A stretch of 64,000 bases of DNA from Candidatus Leptovillus gracilis (GTDB lineage Bacteria > Chloroflexota > Anaerolineae > Promineifilales > Promineifilaceae), in contig JADJXA010000011.1 in NCBI GenBank assembly GCA_016716065.1, forward strand, positions 1 through 64,000, given 5' to 3'. Both the position numbers and the translations under genes were made by a program. Positions 32,487 to 43,415 of this stretch are shown here, piece after piece. Under the pieces are notes generated by a model that saw only the letters and a program-made list of their open reading frames with translations, did not search any database and was not told where the DNA came from. Position 1 is the stretch's first letter, and every line of letters starts with the position of its first letter.

Positions 32487-34799
32487 ATGGAACAAACAAT
32501 GTTAATGGCGCAAGAGGCTGCTTCTGGTCGCGCAGCCTTACCCTGGCTGTGGTGGCTGGGCCCAATTGGCGCAATCATCGCGCTGGGTTACGCTTTTTAT
32601 TTTTATCGCCAGGTGATGGGCTACAGTGAGGGTACCCCGCGCATGATCGAAATTGCCCAGGCAGTTCGTGAAGGCGCTATGGCTTATTTATCTCGCCAAT
32701 ATCGGGTTGTGGCGATTGTTTTTGGCGCTTTATTTCTAGTGTTTTTGCTCATGTCGTTTCTGAAGCTGCAAAATCCCATCGTGCCGTTTGCCTTTATCAC
32801 CGGCGGCTTGTTCTCGGCGTTGTGTGGCTTTTTTGGTATGAAAACGGCGACCAATGCCTCGGCCCGCACTGCCCACGCTGCCAGCCAAAGTCTGAACAAT
32901 GGCCTGCAAGTTGCTTTACGCGCCGGGGCTGTCATGGGTCTGGTGGTGGTCGGTTTTGCCCTGCTAGACATTACCGTTTGGTTTCTGATTTTGTATTATG
33001 GCTTCCCGGCCGTGCTGCCCAACAGTTTTGTTAGTGTGGCGGCCAACCCGCTGCCCACCATCACCGCGACGATGCTCAGTTTTGGCATGGGCGCGTCTAC
33101 ACAGGCGTTGTTTGCGCGGGTAGGCGGCGGCATCTTCACCAAGGCGGCCGATGTCGGCGCGGACCTGGTGGGCAAGGTGGAAGCCGGTATCCCTGAAGAT
33201 GACCCACGTAACCCGGCGACCATCGCCGACAACGTGGGCGACAACGTGGGTGACGTGGCCGGCATGGGCGCGGACCTGTATGAATCTTACGCCGGGTCTA
33301 TTTTGGCGACATCGGCGCTGGGGGTGGCGGCGGTGGCGACATCTGGGGCTGTGTTGGAAGGCTTAACCGTCATGGAGATGCAGCTTCGTTACCTGTCGGC
33401 GCCCATTGCGCTGGCGGCCGTGGGCGTTGTGTTGTCTATCATGGCGATCTATCTGGTACGGGCGGACGAAGGTGCGTCGCAGGTGGAGTTGATTGGCGCG
33501 TTGAGCCGGGGGCTGTATGGCAGTTCCATCGGTATCGCCGTTTTGGCCCTGCCGATTTTGTATGTTTTGGGGCTGCCGAATTGGTGGCAGGTGTGGACGG
33601 CCGTTATCATCGGCCTCATCGTCGGTATCATCGTGGGCAAAGCCACCGAGTATTACACCTCCCATGCCTTCAAACCCACCCGCCGCATCGCCGCCCAGGC
33701 CGAAACAAGCTCGGCCACCGCCTTGATTGAAGGTCTGGCGGTGGGCATGGAATCCAACGGCATCCCGGTCATCGCCATTGTTTTTGGCATTGCCGTCAGC
33801 TTCTACATTGTTGGCGGCAGCAGCAACATCCTCATGGGCCTTTATGGCGTGGGCATTGCCGCCGTTGGGATGCTTTCCACCCTCGGCTTCACCCTGGCCA
33901 CAGACGCCTACGGCCCCATCGCCGACAACGCCGGTGGCAACGCCGAAATGTCTGACCTGGACCCCAAAGTCCGCGACCGTACAGATCAGCTAGACGCGGT
34001 GGGCAACACCACAGCCGCCATTGGCAAGGGGTTTGCCATTGGCTCGGCGGCCTTAACCTCCCTGGCGCTTCTGGCAGCCTATTTGGAAGAAATTCGCCTG
34101 GTGCTGACTGAACTGCGCCATATCGAAACGATAGAAATTGCCGGACGAACTGTGGCTGTAGCCACTATGACCATGGAAGATTTTATGGTCTACTACAATG
34201 TGACGCTGCTCAATCCGTCCGTGCTGATTGGCTTATTTCTCGGGTCGGCCACCGCCTTCTACTTCTCGGCCCTGACCATGCGTGCCGTAGGCCGGGCGGC
34301 CGGCGGCATGGTGGAAGAAGTTCGCCGCCAATTCCGTGAAGACCCTGGCATCCTGGCCGGTACGTCTCGCCCCGATTATGCCCGTTGTGTAGACATCAGT
34401 ACCGTTTCTGCCCAGCGCGAAATGGTGCTGCCTTCGGTCATCGCCATTGCCGTGCCGGTTGTCGTGGGGATTTTATTTGGCGTGGCCGGCGTGTTAGGGC
34501 TGTTATCTGGTGGTCTGGCGGCCGGGTTTGCGCTGGCAATTATGATGGCTAACGCCGGTGGTTCCTGGGATAACGCCAAAAAATATATCGAGGAAGGGCA
34601 TCATGGTGGCAAAGGGTCGCAGGCGCACAAAGCGGCCATCGTTGGCGATACTGTCGGCGATCCGTTTAAGGACACCTCTGGCCCCTCGTTGAATATTCTG
34701 ATTAAATTGATGTCCATGGTCTCTGTTGTTTTTGCCGGTTTGGTGGTCGCTTTTGCCGGTGGCCAAGGTTTGCTTTATATGTTGGTGAATGGTGGCTAG
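32487..34799 (+). CDS. hppA: Membrane-bound ion-translocating pyrophosphatase, K+-dependent type
   Basis: Integral membrane pyrophosphatase of ~770 residues coupling pyrophosphate hydrolysis to H+ or Na+ export. Signature blocks DVGADLVGKVEAGIPEDDPR, NVGDNVGDVAGMGADLYESY, TDAYGPIADNAGGNAEM and GDTVGDPFKDTSGPSLN. In the helix with GNTTAAIGKGFAIGSA an Ala occupies the place of Lys, which marks the K+-dependent subfamily. The pumped ion (H+ or Na+) cannot be decided by eye. Start codon: the ATG at 32487 is 16 bases from GGAGG, rather far; an in-frame ATT at 32478 would be well placed. Two hairpins follow the stop. Confidence 0.95.
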   Translation: MEQTMLMAQEAASGRAALPWLWWLGPIGAIIALGYAFYFYRQVMGYSEGTPRMIEIAQAVREGAMAYLSRQYRVVAIVFGALFLVFLLMSFLKLQNPIVPFAFITGGLFSALCGFFGMKTATNASARTAHAASQSLNNGLQVALRAGAVMGLVVVGFALLDITVWFLILYYGFPAVLPNSFVSVAANPLPTITATMLSFGMGASTQALFARVGGGIFTKAADVGADLVGKVEAGIPEDDPRNPATIADNVGDNVGDVAGMGADLYESYAGSILATSALGVAAVATSGAVLEGLTVMEMQLRYLSAPIALAAVGVVLSIMAIYLVRADEGASQVELIGALSRGLYGSSIGIAVLALPILYVLGLPNWWQVWTAVIIGLIVGIIVGKATEYYTSHAFKPTRRIAAQAETSSATALIEGLAVGMESNGIPVIAIVFGIAVSFYIVGGSSNILMGLYGVGIAAVGMLSTLGFTLATDAYGPIADNAGGNAEMSDLDPKVRDRTDQLDAVGNTTAAIGKGFAIGSAALTSLALLAAYLEEIRLVLTELRHIETIEIAGRTVAVATMTMEDFMVYYNVTLLNPSVLIGLFLGSATAFYFSALTMRAVGRAAGGMVEEVRRQFREDPGILAGTSRPDYARCVDISTVSAQREMVLPSVIAIAVPVVVGILFGVAGVLGLLSGGLAAGFALAIMMANAGGSWDNAKKYIEEGHHGGKGSQAHKAAIVGDTVGDPFKDTSGPSLNILIKLMSMVSVVFAGLVVAFAGGQGLLYMLVNGG

Positions 34800-34810
34800 A
34801 CCACCACGTT

Positions 34811-34844
34811 AGACCAGACAGGTTTTCGCAAAGCTGTCTGGTCT
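34811..34844 (+). terminator. Hairpin downstream of hppA
   Basis: AGACCAGACAG/CTGTCTGGTCT around 12 bases, followed by TG rather than a T run; perhaps an mRNA end-stabilising hairpin. Confidence 0.55.
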
Positions 34845-34862
34845 TGTTGATTCAATGTGAAG

Positions 34863-34894
34863 AAAGGGTGCAGCACAATTGCTGCACCCTTTTT
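34863..34894 (+). terminator. Rho-independent terminator of hppA
   Basis: AAAGGGTGCAGCA/TGCTGCACCCTTT with a 4-base loop and a T run. Confidence 0.85.
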
Positions 34895-34971
34895 GTTTCA
34901 GGCGTATAATTGGCTGCCCGATGAATCATTGGTCGTATGGTTGAGACAAAACTCATAGACGAGGATGCTTG

Positions 34972-36006
34972 ATGAGTACCTTGCTGGTTTACGCCCCGGC
35001 GTTATCCCATACCAAACCTTATCACCCGGAAAGTCACCACCGGTTAGCCACCACAATGACCTATCTGGAGAAGTATGGCGTTTTGCCAGACCTGACGCCA
35101 TTGGAGCCGATGGCGGCTACCATAGAGCAGTTGATGCGTGTGCATACACCCAACCTTATCGAACAGATTCAGCAGACTTCCTGGCAGGGTGGCGGCTTGT
35201 TGGACCATGGCGATACCTACGCAACGGCCGATAGTTTTCGGCTGGCGCGGCTGGCGGTGGGTGGCTGCTGTGAAGCGGTGGATAAGATTATGACCGGGCA
35301 GGCGAAAAATGGCTTGGCGCTGGTGCGACCGCCTGGCCACCATGCCGGGTCGAATCAGGTGGGTGGCTTTTGTTTGTTGAACAATACGGCCGTTGCCGCC
35401 CGGCAGGCGCAAGAAGTGCATGGCGCGAAACGAGTGGCTATTGTTGATTTTGACGTTCATCACGGCAATGGGACACAGGAGATTTTTTATCTGGATGATT
35501 CGGTCTTGTTTGTCTCGACGCACCTGTTTGCGCCATTTTTTTATCCGGGCATTGGCTTGTCGCATGAGGTAGGCGCGGGGCATGGCTTTGGATTCACGCT
35601 GAATGTGCCGCTGCCTCCTTTTGTTGGCGATACTGGCTACTACCAGATTATGAAGGAATTGGTGCTGCCCAAAGTCTTCACCTTCCAACCGGATTTGATT
35701 CTGGTTTCAGCCGGTTTTGACGCCCATTGGCAAGACCCTTTGGCGCAGGGGGGGTTGAGTTTGATAGGTTATGCCCAAATTTGCCGCTATCTGATGCAGA
35801 TGGCCGATGCGTTGTGTAACGGCCGTATCCTCTTCATCCTTGAGGGTGGCTATGAACTTAACGTTCTGAACAACGGCATTCTCAATACCATTTACGCGTT
35901 GCTGCGCCGTGACGAAATACGCGACACCATCGGCCCTATGCCCCAGCAAGAACAAGACGTGACTGATCTACTACGCCAACTGCGCGACCGTCACTTGCTT
36001 AATTGA
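34972..36006 (+). CDS. Histone-deacetylase-like amidohydrolase (AcuC/acetylpolyamine deacetylase type)
   Basis: Class II-like HDAC fold, 344 residues. Active-site block RPPGHHAG (two His), then FCLLNNTAVAA, DFDVHHGNGTQ (zinc Asp and His) and LVSAGFDAHWQDPL (second zinc Asp), ending with EGGYELNVL. Bacterial members deacetylate acetyl-lysine or acetylpolyamines; AcuC reactivates acetyl-CoA synthetase, which is encoded nearby, but the link is only suggestive. The TTG at 34969 just before ATG is an alternative start. Confidence 0.92.
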   Translation: MSTLLVYAPALSHTKPYHPESHHRLATTMTYLEKYGVLPDLTPLEPMAATIEQLMRVHTPNLIEQIQQTSWQGGGLLDHGDTYATADSFRLARLAVGGCCEAVDKIMTGQAKNGLALVRPPGHHAGSNQVGGFCLLNNTAVAARQAQEVHGAKRVAIVDFDVHHGNGTQEIFYLDDSVLFVSTHLFAPFFYPGIGLSHEVGAGHGFGFTLNVPLPPFVGDTGYYQIMKELVLPKVFTFQPDLILVSAGFDAHWQDPLAQGGLSLIGYAQICRYLMQMADALCNGRILFILEGGYELNVLNNGILNTIYALLRRDEIRDTIGPMPQQEQDVTDLLRQLRDRHLLN

Positions 36007-36126
36007 CGGAAACTTTGCATAATATCGCAATAAGTTAACCATAATAAACACGTAAGACGTAAAACTCGCCCTCAAATACGTGACCATCTTGTTCGTTTTA
36101 CGTTTTGCAGGAAGAGGGGTTACCCT

Positions 36127-39100
36127 GTGACAACCATTACCCTGCACGCTTATCATCAACAAATCAACAAACTTCTGGATGATAACCAGTACGGTCTGGC
36201 GATTGAACACTGCCGCCATATTTTGCAGCAGCAGCCGCAGCATATTGCTACTTATCGCCTTTTGGCCAAAGCGCTGTTGGAAAAAGGGGAATACACCGGC
36301 GCGACGGAGTTGTTCCAGCGCATCCTCAGCGCAGCCCCCAGCGATTATATTGCCCATGCCGGTCTTTCGATTATTTACAAAGAAGAAGACGTGCTGCCCC
36401 AGGCTATCTGGCATCTGGAACGTGCCTACGAGATTGAACCGTACAACGCCACGATTCAGCAAGAACTGCGCGCTTTGTATACCAATCACCACCTCGATGC
36501 CAGGCGCAGCGGGCCAAGAAATGGGGACACGGCCGTTATCCCCGCCACGCTCTTTCTGACTGAAGGCGCTCTGTCCCGCCTGTATTTACGCAGCGAATTG
36601 TATGACCAGGCCGTGACCTTGCTGCGCGCAGCCATCGCCAAAGATGAAGAGCGCGTAGATTTGCGCGTGCTGCTGATGGAAGCCTTGTGGCGTAACGGCC
36701 GCCGCATGGAAGCGGTCAACGCCGCGCTAAATATCCTCGACCACCTGCCCAACTGCATCACCGCCAACGCTATCCTGGCCGAAATCTGGCTGCGTACCGG
36801 CCGTGTGGACGAAGCCCAGGCTTACCTTCAGCGCGTACACGGCCTACTGCTGCTAGATACCCAACACCTGGACCCCGAAACGCCGGAAGGCAGCGCCTTT
36901 TGCGCCGAGGGCGCCTTCCCTCTACCGCCGGTCATCGAATTGGATTACTTAGGCATGGAAGGCGGCCAGGCCGATTTTGAGGAGACAGGCGTTTGGTCGC
37001 CAGTGACGCCTGCGCTCGCCGGCCAGCCCGAAACCGAAACGGAGACCGACGACGACATGTACCAATGGCTGGAAGGGCTGACCGGCGAACTGCCGCCCGT
37101 CGCGGCCGCCACGTCGGCGATGCTCGCCCGGACAGACGAAGACGAAGATACGGCCGAAGGAGACGCCCTGATTCCCGAAGTAACGGCCGTAACCAAGCCT
37201 CAGTCCGATTGGTTAACCAGTCTGGTTGGCCCCGACGAGGACGAAACATCAGAGTCCGACCTGTTCGCTGCCGACCAAAACGAAGCCGCCCTGGATTGGT
37301 TGGCTGGGGAGGATGCTGGTTTGTTTGTGGCCCCAGCCGCCGGGCACGATACCGACGAGGATGATCTCGCACCCGATTGGCTGTCCGCAATCAACCAGGA
37401 TGATCTAGAACCTATCCAACTAGATACCCTGACGGCCGCTGCCTGGATGCGTGAAAGCGAACCTGCCGCCGAAGCGGATGACGGTGCGGCGCAGGATGAG
37501 TACGAGTGGTTAGAAATTGACCCTGACGATGCCCCAGACGACGCCGCAGCCGGAGAAATTGATCTCAGCCAATTTGGCGACTTCCAACGGAGGTCGGACA
37601 GTTCCCGGGATGATGAAGAGGTGGTATGGCGTCTGACTGACGAATTGAAACAGCGAGACGTCGAATCAGATGCCGAAGCTGAGGCAGCGGCCGCCTCAGA
37701 AGATATTTTTGCTGGGATGGATCTGTCGCTCCCCGCCGACTTGCACGCCGACGTGCCGACCTGGCTGATGGGTGGCAGCGAAACCGGCGACCTTTATGAC
37801 GATACGGCCGCCACAAGCGGCGAAGTGGCCCAGGAGTTGGCCGCGTGGGTAGCCGCCAGCAATCCAGCCGACCCGGAAACCGATGACGCCATGGATTGGT
37901 TCCGCGACGACGCGCTTGAAGAGGATGATGAGGATGAATACGAAGACGAGGACGAGTTTGAAGACGAAGAGTTCTTTGCTGATGAACCGGAAGTCGCCAC
38001 AACCTCGGCCGCGTATGATACGGCCGTTGACCGCGAATTAGATTTGCCCGACAGCGGCAGCTTGCCGGAGTGGTTAAGCCATGCCGCCCCTTCTCGTGTA
38101 GATTCTGACCTTTTGGGAACCGGCAGCCTGGCGCAGGCAGACGACCAACCGAGTGACGATCTGATAAGCGATGAATTGCCAGATTGGCTGCAAAGTGAGG
38201 CCGCGGCCATTCCTGCTAAACCCGTGCCAACCGGCAGCTTACCAGATTGGCTCGTGGGCGCCAGCCTGGATACGATGGATTCTGCCCCACTCGATGAAAC
38301 AAAAGCGGCGCAGTTCACGGACCAACAATCCGAAGTAGATTCGCCACCGGCTGATGCCTGGGAAGAACAAGGATTGGGAACGCCGGTGATGAGCGGCATG
38401 TTGAGCGCCGCAGCCAGGATGGACGACTTGCCCCCAGTCGTTCAAGACGATGACCTGGACCTGGGCGATACGTTACCTGATTGGCTGATGTCTGACGACG
38501 ATGCGGCGCCATTTGCAGCAATATCCAGCCTGGACGTGGATTTGGAGGAAGTTGTGAGCGACGATAAAGAGGAAACAACCACCGGGCCAACAAAAGAACC
38601 AGAAACGCCCACCGATCAACCGGCGCAGCCGGATGAAGAATTAGACTGGCTGGACGATCTGGCAAGCCTGTCACAAGCGGCTGTCGGCGGCGCGGAAGCC
38701 TTGCAGGACAGCGGCGAACTGCCAGAGTGGATGGGGATGGACCTGGACGAATTAGCCGAGGAAACGGCCGTATCGCTCGATGAACCTGAACCAGCTATAA
38801 CGCTCCTGGATGAAGAACCAGAACTAGATTGGCTGGATGCCCTGGCTGCCAGCGAGACAACCGCCGAACCTCAGGACGAACTGCCCACCTGGCAGTGGCC
38901 GGAAGCCCAACCCGGACCCGACCAACCCGCCGACAAACTGGCTGCTGCTGCGGAAACAGATTGGGACGCAGCACTTCTAGAGATCGGCCAGGAACCCGCA
39001 GCCGTTCCCGGTGAACTGGACGATGCCATGGCCTGGCTGGAGGAATTGGCCGGCGAACCTGGCGCGCCGGTAGAAGAGCTGCCCACTGTGGCCCAAGACC

Positions 39101-41837
39101 CAGACCTCGATGACCTGTTCACCTCCCTGGATGTTTCAGAGACAATTCTGGCGTTGGATTCGCCCGAAGAGGCGTTCGACCTGCCGCCAGAAGACCCGGA
39201 TGAAGCGATGGCCTGGCTGGAGCGCCTGGCCGCCCGCCAGGGCGCGCCCCTGGATGAACTGCCCTCTGTGCCCACCGATAGCCAGCCTGTGGAAGGTATA
39301 GCCGACTGGATGTTTGCAGCCGACGCAGTGGAAACTGCGGCGGACGAGGGGTTTGAACAAGGATTATTTGATAGTATGCCGACCGGCGACGCCGATTGGA
39401 CAGCCGATGGCGCCGAATTGGAAGGTATCGAATTAGAAGAGCTTGACATTGAGCCGGTCGAAGTGCTGTTGACGGCCGCCGCAATCACCGAAGAGCCAGA
39501 GGACGCCATAGAAGATGATCTGAGTCTAGCCGTGCCCGACGACCCGGATGAGCTGATGGCCTGGCTGGAACGATTGGCTGCCCGTCAGGGCGCGCCTCTG
39601 GACGAACTGCCTTCCATTGACGCTGAAACCTGGTTGGATGAGCCGTTGACTAAGACGCCATCCCTGGAAGCTCTGGAGCCGGAACTCGAAGCTCTGGAAT
39701 CGGAAGATGAGTTCTGGCCAGCGGCGATGGGGTTGGAAACGGCCGTCTCAGACGCCTCTCAGCCAGACCTGCTGCCCGAAGCCCTGGAAGATCTGGACGA
39801 GACGATGGCCTGGTTGGAAGGATTGACGGCCGGTCAGGGCGCAGCCAGCGCCGACCTGGACCTGTTCGGCGATGAAATCGGCGACGAACTGGGTGATGAA
39901 ATCGGCGATAAGATCGCTGTTGAAATCGCCGGCGATTTATCCCTCGCCACGCCGCCCGCTCCCCTGGACGACCTGGCCGACACCATGAGTTGGCTGGAAA
40001 ATCTGGCGGAGGAAGAAGGAGAGGATGAAACGGCCGTTCCCGATTGGCTGCCCAACGACGAAGATGTCGCCCCGGAAACACGTCACGTTCCGCCTGTCGC
40101 TCCGGCGCTGCTGGCCGAGCTGGCCTGGTTAGAAGAAGAGACCGATTGGTCATCGGCGGCTGCCCCCACACCGGATAGTGACCTGGATGCGCTGATAATT
40201 TCCGACGAAGAATTGGCCGCCGCTCTGGACCAACTTGAATCTCTGGTCGGCCTATCGCCGGTCGAAGAAGAACCGCCTGCCCCGCAACCAAAAGATCTGC
40301 CTGCAGACATAGCGGATGAGGCTGACGATTTGCTTGTCGGCGAGTGGTCTGACGATGAATGGTCTGACGATTTGTGGGACGATGCCTTGCTAAACGACGC
40401 CCTGGACGAGGATGGTGATTTGCTGGAACCCACCGTCGCCAAGATAGAATCGTCTGAGTCTGCTGCTGGCGACGATTTACTAGAGGCCATACCGGACGAC
40501 CCCGATGAGGCGATGGCCTGGTTAGAACGATTGGCCGCCCGCCAGGGTGCGTCGCTCGATGAACTGCCATCCCTGTACGATGCCGATGAAGCGACATTGG
40601 CGGCGCTAACGGCCGTACCTCCCCTGGACGACGCCCCTGCGCCGGCAATAGCCCCGAAGCGGACATCGCCGACAACATTGACGATGCGATGGCCTGGCTG
40701 GAGCAGTTGGCCGCCCGCCAGGGCGCATCTCTGGACGAGCTGCCCAGTGTGCAAGACCCGTTGGATGACATTCAGGCCCCGGCCTGGATTGTTGCCCAGC
40801 AAGACGCCGCCGCCGAAATAGCCGCCGCGCTGCCGGACAGCGACAATTTGGACGATTTCGACAATTTAGACGATTTGCTGGAAGGAATGGTTGATTTGGA
40901 CACGGCCGTTGCCGAACCGCCCCAGGTTGAAACCGCCGAATCATCTGCGCCCGACAACATTGAGGACGCCATGGCCTGGTTGGAACAATTAGCCGCCCGG
41001 CAAGGCGCCTCGTTAGACGAGCTGCCCACCGTCACCGAACCGATCCAGGCCGATGAAGAGCTGGCTATGCCAGACTGGATTGTCGCTGCCCAGACAATGG
41101 CCCTGGCTGATGAAGCAATCGAAGATGCGGTGGAAGAGGTAGAAGCAGAGGAACGGCCGTCAGACGAATGGGACGATGTTTTCTCAGATGATAGCAAACT
41201 CGATAGCGCCCTGCTAAACGCCTTTGCGGCCGACACTCAAGCCACCGACTTCGACGACGAGGACGAGGATTCGCTGCCCGATTGGTTGACTACAGAGGGC
41301 AACGAGAGCCAGACCCGCGTCGTGGGACACACCGATTGGTTAGTCGCCCTGCCCGAACCAGACCTGGATGGCTGGCTGGCCGCCGAAGAAGAAGCGACGG
41401 CCGCCGGAACCGGTGCATTAGATTCCGGACCAGAGCCGGCTTCTTCTCGCGCCACCGGCAAAACCGGCCCGCTGTCTTCGCGGGTGCAGACCGGCCCACT
41501 CAGCCCATTATCGCTGCCAGATGAGATGGACTTCGACGACGACTTGCTGGTTCCGGATTTAGACTTGGGTGTTTCGGCGGTGGAATTAGACGCCAACCGG
41601 CTCGATGCGGCGCGGCACGCCCTGGCCAGCGGCGAAGTTGATGCCGCCATGCAGGATTACGCCTGGCTTGTGGAAAGAGGCGAGGGCTTAAATACCCTCA
41701 TCGCCGACCTGGAAGTGACGGCCAACCAACACGCCGGCCAACCGTTGGTACGCCGCATGTTGGGCGATGCCTATATGCGCAACGGACAGTTGCAAAAAGC
41801 GCTGGAAACGTATCGCCAGGCGCTTGACCAGATGTAA
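36127..41837 (+). CDS. Giant acidic TPR protein with LPDWL motifs and 'AMAWLERLAARQGA' repeats (one frameshift)
   Basis: GTG 36127 with AAGAGGGG upstream. The first ~260 residues are TPR-like helical repeats (YGLAIEHCRHILQQQP, ATELFQRIL). The next ~1500 residues are extremely acidic and low complexity. They contain many LPDWL/LPEWL motifs and about eight copies of a unit with core AMAWLERLAARQGAPLDELP, starting near 39022, 39199, 39550, 39802, 39982, 40510, 40685 and 40967. Near 40650 a single-base shift breaks the frame; the repeat continues in the new frame, so the two parts are one gene of about 1900 residues. A final TPR-like segment (about the last 80 residues) ends at 41837. No signal peptide. 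Possibly a scaffold; function unknown. Confidence 0.8.
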
Positions 41838-41895
41838 AATCAGGGCGGTGGCGGATTCGCTGCTGCCCATAATCATATTTTGGGAGTAGATTTGA

Positions 41896-42345
41896 ATGGA
41901 ACGTACATTGATTTTGGTAAAGCCAGACGGCGTACAGCGCGGTCTGCTGGGTGACATTGTCGGCCGTTTTGAACGCCGAGGCTTGAAGCTGGTGGGCATG
42001 AAATTCATGCAAATGTCCCAAGAACTGGCCGAGGCCCATTACGCGGTGCATAAGGAACGGCCGTTTTACAACAGCCTGGTTCAATACATCACCTCTGGAC
42101 CGGTGCTGGCGATGGTTTGGGAAGGCAAAGACGCCATCGCCGCCGCCCGCTCCACCATGGGCGCCACCAATCCCGTTGCGGCGGCGCCGGGAACCATCCG
42201 TGGCGATTTTGGCATGGAAATTGGCCGCAACCTGGTGCATGGCTCAGACAGCCCGGAAAATGCGGTCAAAGAAGTGAACCTGTTCTTCTCGGCGGCTGAA
42301 TTGGTAGCCTGGAATCGCGTCACCGACGGTTGGATTCGGGAATAG
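41896..42345 (+). CDS. ndk: Nucleoside diphosphate kinase
   Basis: 149 residues, standard length. Starts MERTLILVKPDGVQRGLLG; the phospho-histidine lies in RNLVHGSDSPENA. Balances NTP/dNTP pools. The start has GGGAG at a fair distance. Convergent with rsfS, sharing a terminator. Confidence 0.97.
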   Translation: MERTLILVKPDGVQRGLLGDIVGRFERRGLKLVGMKFMQMSQELAEAHYAVHKERPFYNSLVQYITSGPVLAMVWEGKDAIAAARSTMGATNPVAAAPGTIRGDFGMEIGRNLVHGSDSPENAVKEVNLFFSAAELVAWNRVTDGWIRE

Positions 42346-42382
42346 ACGCTCTGTTGTGGCGGTTCGCGCCAAGAATGCGACC

Positions 42383-42413
42383 AAAAAGAGCGCTGTTGTC
42401 AGCGCTCTTTTTT
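42383..42413. terminator. Bidirectional terminator between ndk and rsfS
   Basis: AAAAAGAGCGCTG-TTGT-CAGCGCTCTTTTTT: symmetric hairpin with A run and T run, working in both directions. Confidence 0.9.
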
Positions 42414-42759
42414 ATTGCATTCGTAAGACCACGTGGGCGTCGGCCCACAAATCTTCCAGGCTGTAGTAATCTCGCTTGTCCGGCGAAAACACGTGGACGA
42501 TCAGGTCGCCAAAATCAATCAGAATCCAACCGGCTTCAGGAACGCCTTCGATGCCGGAAGCGATGATGCCGGCTTCTTGTTTGGCTTCCGTGCGCACACT
42601 TTCGGCCAGGGCACGGATTTGCCGGTCGTTTTCCCCACTGCAAATCAGAAAGTAGTCGGCGAATACGGTTTGTTCGCGCAAATCGAGCAGTACAATGTCG
42701 CCGCCTTTTTTATCCAGGATGGAATCAACCAATATGTGAGCAAATTCTAAACTTTCCAG
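42412..42759 (-). CDS. rsfS: Ribosomal silencing factor RsfS
   Basis: RsfS binds ribosomal protein uL14 and keeps subunits apart. Sequence DKKGGDIVLLDLREQTVFADYFLICSG and DFGDLIVHVFSPDKRDYYSLEDLW match the family. No ATG or GTG begins in frame: a CTG at 42759, six bases after GGAGG, gives LESLEFAHILVDSILDKK, which matches the usual N-terminal helix. The TTG at 42732 would cut that helix. Length from CTG is 115 residues, the family norm. Confidence 0.9.
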   Translation of the reverse strand: MESLEFAHILVDSILDKKGGDIVLLDLREQTVFADYFLICSGENDRQIRALAESVRTEAKQEAGIIASGIEGVPEAGWILIDFGDLIVHVFSPDKRDYYSLEDLWADAHVVLRMQ

Positions 42760-42893
42760 ACGTCACCTCCAAATGTGATAATAGAAAATTTTAGCATGAT
42801 CCGCAAAACAAAGACAACTGCGTTTGCCAGCAGCGAAAAAGACGCATAAAATCAGAGCGTATGTTCTATCGTGAGGCGTGACGCAGTTCAAAG

Positions 42894-43406
42894 GTGCTGC
42901 GCGCCTGTATGGTTCTCAGCGAGGTAACAATGGCTGCACCGGATGAGTATGAGATTCCGCCACGAGCAGTGCCGGCAGATGACGCCGGTTATCTGGAAAA
43001 GATAACCCAGGCTGTGTTTCAGGCTGGGTTTAGCTGGCGAGTGATTCGCCAGAAGTGGCCCAATTTTCAAGCTGCCTTTGCCGGGTTTGATGTGGACAAA
43101 CTGGCCGCGTTTACAGAGGAAGATGTGGAGCGCTTGGTCGAAGATAGGGGAATTGTGCGCAACGGCCGTAAAATCGAGGCCACCATCCACAATGCCCGCG
43201 TCTGTCGGGACCTCATCGCCCGGCATGGCTCCTTTTATGCCTATTTGCGTTCCCTGGATGGTGCGGACTACAATTCACGCGCTGCAAAGTTTAGCCGGGA
43301 ATTCAAATTTATGGGACCGATGGGCGCATACTTCTTTTTTTGGTCGGTAGGCGAAGATGTGCCCGACTATGAAGTGTGGCGCGCCGGGCAAGGGCAGCAG
43401 CGTTAG
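42894..43406 (+). CDS. DNA-3-methyladenine glycosylase I-like protein, divergent
   Basis: Similar to Tag in the middle: QAGFSWRVIRQKWPNFQAAF, FTEEDVERLVEDRGIVRNGRKIEATIHNA and EFKFMGPMGAYFF. It lacks the N-terminal Cys/Tyr segment and the C-terminal His/Cys that bind zinc in E. coli Tag, and the position of Glu38 appears to be Ala. It may still be a helix-hairpin-helix glycosylase with altered specificity. The start is uncertain; MAAPDEYEIPP (ATG 42930) is an alternative. xseA starts 9 bases after its stop. Confidence 0.75.
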   Translation: MLRACMVLSEVTMAAPDEYEIPPRAVPADDAGYLEKITQAVFQAGFSWRVIRQKWPNFQAAFAGFDVDKLAAFTEEDVERLVEDRGIVRNGRKIEATIHNARVCRDLIARHGSFYAYLRSLDGADYNSRAAKFSREFKFMGPMGAYFFFWSVGEDVPDYEVWRAGQGQQR

Positions 43407-43415
43407 GGAGGAAGC

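Noticed and set aside
36127..41837. Two separate genes, split near 40650
   Set aside because: The same repeat unit continues across the break in another frame, so a single gene with one frameshift is simpler.
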